Shown: positions 6,590 to 14,931 of the stretch, piece after piece | Layout: each line of letters starts with the position of its first letter | Position numbering within the stretch: position 1 is the first letter of the stretch | Assembly: GCA_021796315.1 (NCBI GenBank) | Contig: JAJYOH010000081.1 | Coordinates: forward strand, 1 to 14,931 | From: Chloroflexota bacterium | GTDB lineage: Bacteria > Chloroflexota > Anaerolineae > Anaerolineales > Villigracilaceae | Reading direction: 5' to 3' | DNA length: 14,931 nucleotides | Made by a program: the position numbers and the translations under genes | The notes under the pieces: generated by a model | Told to the model about the DNA's origin: nothing | Databases searched by the model: none | What the model saw: the letters and a program-made list of their open reading frames with translations, nothing else

Positions 6590-6617
6590 TTGAATTTCAA
6601 AATAGTTAGGCTATAAT
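6590..6617 (+). promoter_or_regulatory. Promoter of the second ATPase gene
   Basis: TTGAAT (6590-6595), a 16-base spacer and TATAAT (6612-6617) give a strong sigma70-type promoter. A second perfect TATAAT follows at 6627-6632 with no good -35, so two start points are possible. The leader is 25-40 bases and ends in a purine-rich ribosome site (GGAGAGG, 6655-6661) ahead of the ATG at 6666. Confidence 0.75.
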
Positions 6618-6665
6618 CAACCCAACTATAATTATCGCAAATAAAATTGTAAGTGGAGAGGAAAG

Positions 6666-7421
6666 ATGTCAAAGATTGTTTCTGTTCATTCCTTCCGCGG
6701 CGGCACGGGGAAGTCCAATACCACGGCAAACCTGGCGGCATTGCTCGCAATGGGCGGCGCGCGCGTGGGAGTTGTGGATACCGATATTCAGTCGCCTGGT
6801 ATTCATATTCTTTTCAACCTCGATGAATCCGAGATGGTGCATTCGCTCAACGATTATCTGTGGGGCAAATGCGGCATCAAAGACGCGGCCCACGATGTGA
6901 CCGGCCATCTTGGGACCCAGATCAAGGGTCAGATTTTCCTGATCCCGTCCAGCATCAAGGCCGGCGAGATCGCCCGCATCCTGCGTGAGGGTTACGATGT
7001 TGGTCTGCTCAACGATGGTTTTCGCGACATAGTCACCGAGTTGGGACTGGATTATTTGTTGATCGATACGCACCCAGGTCTGAATGAAGAGACGCTTCTA
7101 TCCATCGCGATATCAGATGTGTTGGTGGTCATCATGCGCCCCGATCAACAGGATTATCAGGGCACAGCCGTCACGGTGGATGTGGCTCGCAAATTGGATG
7201 TGCCCAAGATGATGATGCTCGTCAACAAGATACCGGGCGCCTTTGATTTGGAAGATGTGCGCGCACGCGTCGAGCAGACCTATAAAGTTAAAGTGATCGC
7301 CACGCTGCCGCATTCAGACGAAATGATGACGCTGGCATCCTCCGGCATCTTCTCGCTCAAATATCCCGATAGCTCGGTCACCCTCGGACTCAAAGCGGTC
7401 GCAGACGAAATCCGTGCTTAA
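6666..7421 (+). CDS. MinD/ParA-like P-loop ATPase (copy 2)
   Basis: This 251-residue protein is paralogous to the ATPase at 484-1269. It carries the same deviant Walker A box (FRGGTGKSN, residues about 10-18) with Arg in place of the family's signature Lys. It also shares VDTDIQSPG, the REGYDV segment and the Walker B region LLIDTHPGLNEET. The close match of these blocks suggests a duplication with retained mechanism: ATP-dependent dimerisation, with a partner that triggers hydrolysis. It has a classical promoter and ribosome site, unlike the first copy, which sits inside an operon. It is followed by a winged-helix-like gene, so an ATPase plus small helix-rich partner appears twice in this window. 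No membrane-targeting helix is visible at the C-terminus. Its cellular role is unknown. Confidence 0.9.
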   Translation: MSKIVSVHSFRGGTGKSNTTANLAALLAMGGARVGVVDTDIQSPGIHILFNLDESEMVHSLNDYLWGKCGIKDAAHDVTGHLGTQIKGQIFLIPSSIKAGEIARILREGYDVGLLNDGFRDIVTELGLDYLLIDTHPGLNEETLLSIAISDVLVVIMRPDQQDYQGTAVTVDVARKLDVPKMMMLVNKIPGAFDLEDVRARVEQTYKVKVIATLPHSDEMMTLASSGIFSLKYPDSSVTLGLKAVADEIRA

Positions 7422-7455
7422 TCTCGCCTGAGGCTTTCGCCGAAAGGTGAAGCTG

Positions 7456-7791
7456 GTGAACAAGGAACAATTCGAACGCGCTCTGTTGGAACTCAAGGCT
7501 GGCAAGGACGACATACGTCCGTCGGACGTGGTCGTCTTCTCCGAGCCTCTGCGTACGGCGCTCAACCGCGCGGTTCGCATTGGGCGCATCTCACTCACCG
7601 ACCTGGCCAGGGAACTGGAGATCGACCGTGAACTGGCGAAGGAAATCGCCGCGATCCTGATTTCACGGCGCCTGTTCCAAATCTCGGCCTTTTCAAACGA
7701 GAAGGAAACTTTTTACGAAACGCGGCTTTCCGCCATGACACGTCCGCTGGCAAGGCCGCCTTCCGACATCTTCAAAAAACTCGACAATTAA
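7456..7791 (+). CDS. Winged-helix-like partner of the second ATPase
   Basis: I place the start at the GTG at 7456, which has AAAGGTGA five bases upstream. Another in-frame GTG lies at 7447 with poorer spacing. The product is 111 residues. I do not recognise a named family. The N-terminal helix (EQFERALLELKAGKDD) is followed by a segment IRPSDVVVFSEPLRTALNRA. Next comes a probable helix-turn-helix (ISLTDLARELEIDRELAKEI), then ILISRRLFQ, which fits the wing. The layout resembles the partial protein at 1-251. The gene lies 34 bases after the ATPase stop and ends at a strong hairpin, so the two form a bicistronic unit. A DNA-binding or ATPase-activating role is inferred. Confidence 0.75.
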   Translation: MNKEQFERALLELKAGKDDIRPSDVVVFSEPLRTALNRAVRIGRISLTDLARELEIDRELAKEIAAILISRRLFQISAFSNEKETFYETRLSAMTRPLARPPSDIFKKLDN

Positions 7792-9957
<2,166 letters not shown>

Positions 9958-9962
9958 TTAGG

Positions 9963-9968
9963 TATAAT
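9963..9968 (+). promoter_or_regulatory. -10 box for the first nucleotidyltransferase gene, leaderless
   Basis: A perfect TATAAT starts five bases after the ligA stop codon and ends six bases before the ATG at 9975. No ribosome site is visible. The best -35 candidate (TTGAAG, 9937-9942) is 20 bases upstream, which is long. This is the third gene in the window with the same six-base gap. Confidence 0.55.
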
Positions 9969-9974
9969 AAAGTT

Positions 9975-10403
9975 ATGGTTACAACCACTTCAAAAGGAAC
10001 TCAATCTTCCAGTTTATCGCGAAGGCGAATGAAAGTTCGTCTGCCTCGCGTTGCTCAAACAACATTGGAACACTTCCAAGCGCGTGTTTTGGAGATGTTC
10101 CCTGATTCAATTAGCCGGATTATCTTATATGGTTCTTACGCTCACGGCACAGCCCAACCAGATTCGGATCTGGATATAATGGTTGTGCTTCGCAGGGAAA
10201 AGCAACCTGCAAAGACTTATATCGGCGGTCCAGGGGATGTTCGTTGGAAGCAATTGGTGAATGCCGGAATTGACTCAATGGTTAATAACGGCCCGTTTGT
10301 TTCCGTTTTGGTTTTGGGCGAGGATGTATATGGAAGTGAGCTTTCGGTAGCACGGTCTGCTCAGGAAGAGGGAGTTGTATTATGGACAGTCAAGCCGACA
10401 TGA
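9975..10403 (+). CDS. MNT-type nucleotidyltransferase (HEPN/MNT module 1)
   Basis: This 142-residue protein has the minimal nucleotidyltransferase signature GSYAHGTAQPDSDLDIMV (residues 53-70). It has Gly53-Ser54 and the metal-binding pair D65 and D67. Such proteins are usually paired with a HEPN-domain RNase in toxin-antitoxin modules; in studied systems the nucleotidyltransferase neutralises the HEPN toxin by AMPylating it. The stop codon overlaps the ATG of a HEPN gene as ATGA, the classic layout. That HEPN gene is broken here, so this copy may have lost its partner. The N-terminal 20 residues are Ser/Thr/Arg-rich and probably disordered. Confidence 0.88.
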   Translation: MVTTTSKGTQSSSLSRRRMKVRLPRVAQTTLEHFQARVLEMFPDSISRIILYGSYAHGTAQPDSDLDIMVVLRREKQPAKTYIGGPGDVRWKQLVNAGIDSMVNNGPFVSVLVLGEDVYGSELSVARSAQEEGVVLWTVKPT

Positions 10404-10766
10404 ACTCTCCAGCCATATGGCTGGAACTTGCTGAAATTAATTCATGCGCGCCAGATTTTTGAAATCGGTCTGTATGATGATGCGCTATCCCGCGCGTATT
10501 ATGCAATGTTTTATGCAGCCAAAGCGGCCTTGCTTTCCGAAGGCCTGGATTTACGCAGGCATTCATCAGCCATCACCAAGTTTCGTGAGTTGTTCGTAAT
10601 TACGGGACGGGTGGATGCAGAATACTTGCACTATCTTGGACAGGCTTAATCTGCAAGGGAACGGAGCGATTATGCGCCGTTTGCTCATGCCAGCAAAGAA
10701 GGCTCGGAAGAAATGTTGAATGCGGCGGGGACTTTTATAGACAAAATCAAAGAGTTGTTGAAATAA
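10400..10766 (+). pseudogene. HEPN-domain protein (module 1), broken by frameshift and stop
   Basis: Translation from the ATG at 10400 gives MNSPAIWLELAEIN, a typical HEPN start, but soon ends at a stop. The HEPN sequence continues in another frame from about 10437 (HARQIFEIGLYDD, then SRAYYAMFYAAKAALL). The shift corresponds to one extra or two missing bases near 10435. In that second frame TAA at 10647 interrupts the reading. The same frame then continues SARERSDYAPFAHA to KIKELLK and a natural stop at 10764-10766. The R-x-x-SDY motif near the end is typical of full-length HEPN proteins. The TAA could come from a CAA codon by one transition. Two independent lesions argue for a dead gene; an assembly error would have to occur twice. 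Confidence 0.8.
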
Positions 10767-11000
10767 TGTTTCATCAAAACACATGATTTGATTTATTTAG
10801 TTAAGAAGTGCGAGTTGGAACTCCCGGAAACTTACCTGGATTTCATTGGTAAAATCAACACAGCCAGCATACCCACCCGTTACCCCGAAGACTTACAGCG
10901 TTCTTTGAAAGATTATCCAAAATCAGTCGCAAAAGATTATTTGAGTCAAACTCAAGAGATTATTCAATGGCTAAAAGAACACCCGAACTTAAGCGAATAG
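10767..11000 (+). pseudogene. HEPN-domain remnant (module 2), N-terminal half missing
   Basis: Directly after the stop of the first HEPN gene an open frame begins with KTHDLIYLVKKCELELPETY and continues TRYPEDLQRS to IIQWLKEHPNLSE. This matches the C-terminal half of a second, different HEPN subfamily, in which the KTHDL motif normally follows about 50 residues of helices. Those helices are absent and there is no ATG; only a TTG at 10788 could start it. The stop at 10998-11000 overlaps the following nucleotidyltransferase gene, the usual order for this subtype. The join with the first HEPN gene looks like a deletion endpoint. Confidence 0.72.
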
Positions 11001-11293
11001 TTAGGCGATATCGCGCCCAGCTCGAGAAGATGGGGATTCATCCGGCTCGTATTTTGCTGTACGGCTCGCAAGCCGCTGGCTCTGCCCGCGAAGGCAGTGA
11101 CATAGACCTGATCGTCATTTCCGGCGATTGGAAAAAATATAACAATCGCCAACGCTTGGAATTGCTTGGAATCGCCTCGGCCAGAATTTTGGAGCCTGTC
11201 CAAGCGCAGGGCTTTACGCCCAGCGAAATCAAATTAAAAAAGGTGTTGCCTTTTTGGGAACAGGTGATCAAAGAACAGGCAATTGCAGTTTAA
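10967..11293 (+). CDS. MNT-type nucleotidyltransferase (HEPN/MNT module 2)
   Basis: This 108-residue protein has the signature GSQAAGSAREGSDIDLIV (residues 33-50), with G33-S34 and D45, D47 as metal ligands. It overlaps the HEPN remnant by 34 bases. The later conserved segment is ARILEPVQAQGFTPSEI; related proteins often have an Asp where Q follows PV, so the third acidic residue may be missing. The fold and antitoxin or AMP-transferase family are clear, but the activity is uncertain. It differs in length and sequence from the first nucleotidyltransferase, so the two modules are different subtypes rather than a recent tandem duplication. Transcription probably ends at the palindrome at 11336-11364. 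Confidence 0.85.
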   Translation: MAKRTPELKRIVRRYRAQLEKMGIHPARILLYGSQAAGSAREGSDIDLIVISGDWKKYNNRQRLELLGIASARILEPVQAQGFTPSEIKLKKVLPFWEQVIKEQAIAV

Positions 11294-11335
11294 TGGGAGT
11301 CGCAAGTCCCGGATTATTGAGTTTCAGCCATGCAG

Positions 11336-11364
11336 AACTCGGAGATTTTCAAAATCTCCGAGTT
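11336..11364. terminator. Shared terminator between convergent genes
   Basis: AACTCGGAGATTTT (11336-11349) and its perfect reverse complement (11351-11364) flank one central C. On the plus strand it is followed by GTTATTTCT, 40 bases after the nucleotidyltransferase stop. On the minus strand it begins one base after the TPR gene's stop codon. It probably terminates both convergent transcripts. Confidence 0.8.
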
Positions 11365-11365
11365 G

Positions 11366-14197
11366 TTATTTCTCTGGCTTTGGCCCGACGATTTCCGCAA
11401 AACGTGGATCATCGCGAATCCATTGTAGGTCTGGATCTTTCCATGTCCAGATAGAATCGAACTCTTTTTCTTTCGCTGCTTGTTTAAGAAACTTGAAGGC
11501 TTGATCAAAATCTCCATAAACGCTTTCAAGGCAAACCTTGTTGTAGAAATCGTCTTCAGGAATTAATTGACGGGCCCTCTCTATAATCTCTGAAGAAATA
11601 GGTTTTCCAAGTAATTTGTTAGTAGATGTAAGTCCCAAATAGGGGTCAAAATCTTCCGAATCAATCTCTTTTGCTAGGGTGTAATCTTTGATGGCATTCT
11701 CGTATTGTTGCATTAACCGATAGACGAGCGCGCGCTCAGTGATAGCCCATACATATTTGGGAGCAAGTTCAATAGCTTGGTTAAAGTTGTTTAATGCATC
11801 GGTGTATTTTCCCATTAAGCGATAAATTTTGCCACGCTGAACAATTGCCCAGGTATAGTTCGGGTCGAGTTCTATGGCACGGTTGAAATCATTGAGCGCA
11901 GCCTCATATTGTTGCATTAAACGATAATTTCCTCCACGAAGACCAATAGCCCAAGCATAAATTGGGTCAAGTTCAATGGCGCGACTGAAGTCGTTCAGTG
12001 CAGCTTCGTATTGTTTCATTAATTGATAGGTTTGGCCTCGACTAGCGATTACCCAAGCATAAATTGGGTCAAGTTCAATGGCGCGACTGAAGTCGTTCAG
12101 TGCAGCTTCGTATTGTTTCATCGATTGATAGGTTTGACCTCGACTGGCTATTGCCCAAGCATATTTGGGGTCGATTTCAATAACACGGTTGAAGTCGTTC
12201 AGCGCGGCTTCATACTGTTTCGCTAAACGATATGTTTCGCCTCGGAGGGCAATTGCCCAAGCGTAGTTGGGTTTGAGTTCAATGGCGTAGTTGAAGTCGC
12301 CTAGCGCGGTTTCGTACTGTCCCATTGATTGATATGTCTGACCTCGACTAGCAATTGTCCAAGCATACTTTGGGTCTAACTCAATAGCACGGTTGAAATC
12401 ACTAAGTGCAGCCTCATACTGTTTTGCCAAACGATATGTTTCGCCGCGATTAGCGATTGCCCAAATGTAGTTAGGTTCGAGTTCAATGGCGCGATTAAAA
12501 TCACTGAGCGCAGCTTCGTATTGCTCCATCGATTGATAGGTTTGACCTCGACTAGCAATTGCCCAAGCATACTTTGGGTCTAACTCAATAGCGCGGTTGA
12601 AATCACTAAGTGCAGCTTCGTACTGTTTTGCCAAACGATATGTTTCGCCACGATTAGCGATTGCTGAAGCATATTTGGGGTCTAACTCAACAGCGCGATT
12701 AAAATCATTGAGCGCAGCTTCGTATTGTCCCATCAAACGATGGATTTCGCCACGATTAGCAATCGCCCAAGTGTAGTTAGGTTCGAGCTCAATGGCGCGA
12801 TTAAAATTATTGAGCGCAGCTTCGTATTGCTCTATCGTTTGATAGGTTTGACCTCGACTAGCAATTGCCCAAATGTAGCTAGGGTCAAGTTCTATAGCAT
12901 GGTCAAAATCATTGAGCGCAATCTCGTATTGTTTCATCAAGCGATAAGTTTCGCCTCGATTAGCAATTGCCCAAGTATATTTTGGGTCGAGTTCAATAGC
13001 GCGGTTGAAATCACTAAGTGCAGCTTCATATTGTTTTGTCAAACGATATATTTCCCCGCGGAAAGCAATTGCCCAAACTAAATCCGGCTCGAGTTCAATA
13101 GCGTGATTGAGGTCGTTCAGCGCGGCTTTGTATTGTTTCATCGATTGATAGGTTTGACCTCGACTAGCAATTGCCCAAGTATATTTGGGATCGATTTCAA
13201 TGGCACGGTTGAAGTCATTAAGTGCGGCTTCATATTGCCCCATCAAGCGATACGTTTCTCCTCGGCCGCCAAGCGTTCTATCATAACTAGGGTCAATTTC
13301 AAGGGAGCGATTGAAATCATCTAATGCTGCGGCGTAATTGCCCATATCTCTATAAGCTTTTCCCCGTTCTCTATACATATTAGCAATACCATGGATATCC
13401 TCTTGCTCTTGGTACATCTTTAATGCGTTCTCGAGTTGATCCATTGCAATGTCTGTTTGGTCTTGTCGAAGATAAGTGGTACCAAGTTTTATTCTAGCGT
13501 CGGCTTCTGCTTTACTATCCCTCAGATCTGCAAACAATCTTTGAGCATGACTAAACATTTCAATTGCTGAAGCTAAATCTTGGTTGTTACGCCGTTGTTC
13601 GCCGATGGAAACAAGTTCTCCCGCAAACGCTCTTTCCCATTCAGACAATAACTTTTCCATGCTCTCTGGGACTCTTTTGCCAGAAATATGTTCGCGGGCA
13701 TTTTGTATAAGTGTGTGTGCTAGCGCATATTGTCCAGAAATTTTTAATTTTGAAGCGATTTCACTCCATTGGCTGGTAGTGCGGGCCGTGTCAAAAGACT
13801 GAGAGATTAAAAAATGATATGCTGATTCGATCAGATTGACATCATCATTTTTTGATGCAAAGAATCTTTCAGCTCTTGCCGAAATATCACGATATTCGGT
13901 TTGACGTTCTGTCCACCATAAATTCAAAATTCTTTTTCGGGTGAGTTCGTGGATGTTGTGTCCGCGATCTTGAAATGGCTCAACAAAAGTCAACTTTTGA
14001 AGCCCTAAATAAAGTTCGTTTGCTTGGGACGAGAGTTCAGGCAATAAGGCTGAGATAATTTCTGCATTAAACCAATGAGGGATTGCAACAGCCCAAGCGG
14101 CTTTGCTAAGATTCTCGGAAAGTGAGTTTAGAAGAATTTTGGTTTCTTCTTCTGGAGTTTTAGCATTTAGCAGTTGGTCAAGTAAATTATCCGACAT
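11366..14197 (-). CDS. Large TPR-repeat protein, C-terminal part of a STAND-like pair
   Basis: This protein has 943 residues. Residues 1-190 are helical. The segment AAWAVAIPHWFNAEIISALL resembles the winged-helix part that follows the NTPase in STAND proteins. Residues about 190-287 hold diverged TPR-like helices. From Y288 to 865 there are seventeen 34-residue TPR units of the form YEAALNDFNRAIELDPKY; the first sixteen are nearly uniform. The tail ends DPDLQWIRDDPRFAEIVG, a common cap in TPR proteins. TPR superhelices bind peptides or proteins, so this is probably the sensing arm. It starts at the ATG at 14197, inside the upstream NTPase gene (11-base overlap), with GGGAG nine bases before it. 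In typical STAND proteins the two parts are one chain. Either a frameshift has split the gene or the two subunits assemble. The gene is more AT-rich than the left half of the window. Confidence 0.88.
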   Translation of the reverse strand: MSDNLLDQLLNAKTPEEETKILLNSLSENLSKAAWAVAIPHWFNAEIISALLPELSSQANELYLGLQKLTFVEPFQDRGHNIHELTRKRILNLWWTERQTEYRDISARAERFFASKNDDVNLIESAYHFLISQSFDTARTTSQWSEIASKLKISGQYALAHTLIQNAREHISGKRVPESMEKLLSEWERAFAGELVSIGEQRRNNQDLASAIEMFSHAQRLFADLRDSKAEADARIKLGTTYLRQDQTDIAMDQLENALKMYQEQEDIHGIANMYRERGKAYRDMGNYAAALDDFNRSLEIDPSYDRTLGGRGETYRLMGQYEAALNDFNRAIEIDPKYTWAIASRGQTYQSMKQYKAALNDLNHAIELEPDLVWAIAFRGEIYRLTKQYEAALSDFNRAIELDPKYTWAIANRGETYRLMKQYEIALNDFDHAIELDPSYIWAIASRGQTYQTIEQYEAALNNFNRAIELEPNYTWAIANRGEIHRLMGQYEAALNDFNRAVELDPKYASAIANRGETYRLAKQYEAALSDFNRAIELDPKYAWAIASRGQTYQSMEQYEAALSDFNRAIELEPNYIWAIANRGETYRLAKQYEAALSDFNRAIELDPKYAWTIASRGQTYQSMGQYETALGDFNYAIELKPNYAWAIALRGETYRLAKQYEAALNDFNRVIEIDPKYAWAIASRGQTYQSMKQYEAALNDFSRAIELDPIYAWVIASRGQTYQLMKQYEAALNDFSRAIELDPIYAWAIGLRGGNYRLMQQYEAALNDFNRAIELDPNYTWAIVQRGKIYRLMGKYTDALNNFNQAIELAPKYVWAITERALVYRLMQQYENAIKDYTLAKEIDSEDFDPYLGLTSTNKLLGKPISSEIIERARQLIPEDDFYNKVCLESVYGDFDQAFKFLKQAAKEKEFDSIWTWKDPDLQWIRDDPRFAEIVGPKPEK
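11705..13336 (-). repeat. Array of sixteen 102-bp TPR-coding repeats
   Basis: Sixteen in-phase 102-base units encode one 34-residue TPR each. Two alternating sequence types occur (RGETYRL and RGQTYQS), giving a partial 204-base higher-order period. Bases 11950-12019 are identical to 12052-12121, one period away, including silent sites. The array is therefore still being homogenised or duplicated. Confidence 0.92.
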
Positions 14198-14795
14198 TGG
14201 ATATATCTCCCACAGGTGCGAGGGAATTAATTACTTGTGCCATTTCCAAAGGGCTGTTCTTGTAGCGAGCATAAATACGCTCAATATATTCGGTAGGAAT
14301 ATTTCCAACAACCAAGTCCGCATATTCCAACCAGTCCTCAAGTTGAAGTGGCCCTAAATTTAATGTGTGACAACAATGTTCCCATTCTCCTGTCGGAAGA
14401 GGAATTTCTTTGCCAGCAATTACAATAATTAGTGAATTAACTCGCTCAGGAGTGGACATTCTCAAAATATGACCAGATAACCATTTTTTGGATTCTTCGT
14501 TTGCTTGTTCGTATGTGTCAAATAAAACGACAAAGCATTTTTGCCCCTTTTCAGTTAGCTCAATAACATCTTCTAGAAAAGCCTGTGCGCCATTTTCCCA
14601 GCGCATTCTTTGGTCTTCAATTGTTATACCTGTTATGTGGACGGCGGGTTGTATCGTGTAATCTGTTTGACCTATGCCTGTATTGCCAGAGATTTGAATT
14701 TGCGGCATCGAAATTGTGTTGTGTAATATATCGTTGCACTTTGGGAGATTAAGCAAAGGACGAAAATCCGTTTGGATGGTTCTAAGAATATCCAT
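14187..14795 (-). CDS. STAND-like NTPase fragment, N-terminus probably lost
   Basis: This 202-residue protein contains a Walker B-like strand (KCFVVLFDTYEQA, around residue 90) and a sensor-like strand (LIIVIAGKEIPL). It then has a LGPLQLEDWLEYADL segment and a helical lid ending SPLEMAQVINSL. These follow the order seen in STAND/AAA-type NTPases of the kind linked to WD40 or TPR sensors. A proper Walker A is not visible; the nearest match, GNTGIGQT (about residues 37-44), has Gln where Lys is needed. The usual effector domain and P-loop would lie upstream. There the frame stays open for 23 codons through a repeat cluster to TAA at 14865-14867, with no other ATG. The gene may be truncated by rearrangement, or may be a naturally P-loop-less partner of the TPR protein it overlaps. 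Confidence 0.65.
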   Translation of the reverse strand: MDILRTIQTDFRPLLNLPKCNDILHNTISMPQIQISGNTGIGQTDYTIQPAVHITGITIEDQRMRWENGAQAFLEDVIELTEKGQKCFVVLFDTYEQANEESKKWLSGHILRMSTPERVNSLIIVIAGKEIPLPTGEWEHCCHTLNLGPLQLEDWLEYADLVVGNIPTEYIERIYARYKNSPLEMAQVINSLAPVGDISNVG

Positions 14796-14807
14796 TGGAC
14801 TTAATAT

Positions 14808-14858
14808 TACAACGAGATTTCGCCTTACTACGAGACTTCGATTCGTACTACGAGATTT
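14808..14858. repeat. Three 13-bp direct repeats upstream of the NTPase fragment
   Basis: Read on the plus strand, TAC(A/T)ACGAGA(T/C)TT occurs at 14808-14820, 14826-14838 and 14846-14858, with starts 18 and 20 bases apart. The cluster lies 13 bases before the NTPase ATG and is open in that gene's frame. It could be iterated binding sites for a regulator of the divergent genes, or the edge of a dispersed or mobile repeat that replaced the 5' end of the NTPase gene. Confidence 0.7.
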
Positions 14859-14905
14859 TAAGGTTTACACTCATCGGCGAGCACTAGAACAGAGAGGAGA
14901 TCGCC

Positions 14906-14931
14906 ATGAGTTCAAGGATCCGCCACATGAA
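14906..14931 (+). CDS. Start of a divergent gene, cut by window end
   Basis: An ATG at 14906 is preceded by a strong ribosome site (AGAGGAGA, 14893-14900) at normal distance. It opens a frame MSSRIRHM that runs off the window. Only eight full codons are visible, so no product can be named. It is divergent from the NTPase fragment and close to the repeat cluster; a mobile-element gene is possible but unsupported. Confidence 0.45.

Noticed and set aside
484..7421. ParA plasmid partition locus
   Set aside because: There is no ParB gene, no parS-like iterons and no replication gene; ligA and sigma genes point to a chromosomal location.
10428..10649. A short intact 73-residue HEPN protein starting at TTG 10428
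   Set aside because: It lacks the normal N-terminal helix, which is present in another frame, and lacks the C-terminal motif, which lies beyond the stop. Broken gene is the better reading.
11705..13336. CRISPR-like regular repeats
   Set aside because: The 102-base period is in frame, encodes TPR units throughout and has no unique spacers.
14664..14690. GNTGIGQT as a Walker A box
   Set aside because: The essential Lys is Gln and the following residues do not form the expected helix. It is mentioned only as a weak resemblance.
14870..14931. Insertion-sequence end at the right edge
   Set aside because: Only eight codons are visible and no terminal inverted repeat or target duplication can be shown.

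Overview
The window looks like chromosomal DNA of a free-living bacterium, most plausibly of the Anaerolineae/Chloroflexota type. That is an inference from gene style: ParA-like ATPases next to a PrsW-type protease, a cyclic-nucleotide/HAMP-like protein, STAND-type ATPase and TPR genes, HEPN/nucleotidyltransferase pairs, and apparently leaderless promoters. There are no rRNA or tRNA genes and no CRISPR array.

Region 1 (1-3263, minus strand) is one tight five-gene operon. Its order of transcription is a PrsW-type intramembrane metalloprotease, a cyclic-nucleotide-binding protein with a HAMP-like/coiled-coil tail and no DNA-binding domain, a MinD/ParA-like ATPase, a small B-box-like zinc-binding protein, and a winged-helix-like protein running off the left edge. 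A near-consensus promoter (TTGCAA-N17-TATTAT) ends six bases before the protease ATG. This set reads like a membrane-to-cytoplasm signalling or localisation system and is the best candidate here for something undescribed.

Region 2 (3328-6464, minus strand) holds an ECF sigma factor, a translationally coupled two-pass membrane protein (probable anti-sigma factor), and a large lipoprotein with Gly/Gln/Asn-rich and PPSTQ repeats followed by a TolB-like beta-propeller. Divergent from it (6590-7823, plus strand) is a second MinD/ParA-like ATPase with its own winged-helix-like partner, paralogous to the pair in region 1.

Region 3 (7825-9957, plus strand) is ligA, NAD-dependent DNA ligase, which carries two different palindromic repeat elements within its reading frame. 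Region 4 (9963-11364, plus strand) is a decaying cluster of two head-to-head HEPN/nucleotidyltransferase modules: both nucleotidyltransferases are open, one HEPN gene is broken by a frameshift and an in-frame stop, and the other has lost its N-terminal half.

Region 5 (11336-14931, mostly minus strand) is a STAND-like NTPase fragment overlapping a 943-residue protein with about 17 TPR units, several nearly identical in DNA. A cluster of three 13-base direct repeats and the first codons of a divergent gene lie at the right edge. Regions 4 and 5 look more AT-rich and more rearranged than regions 1-3 and resemble accessory DNA.
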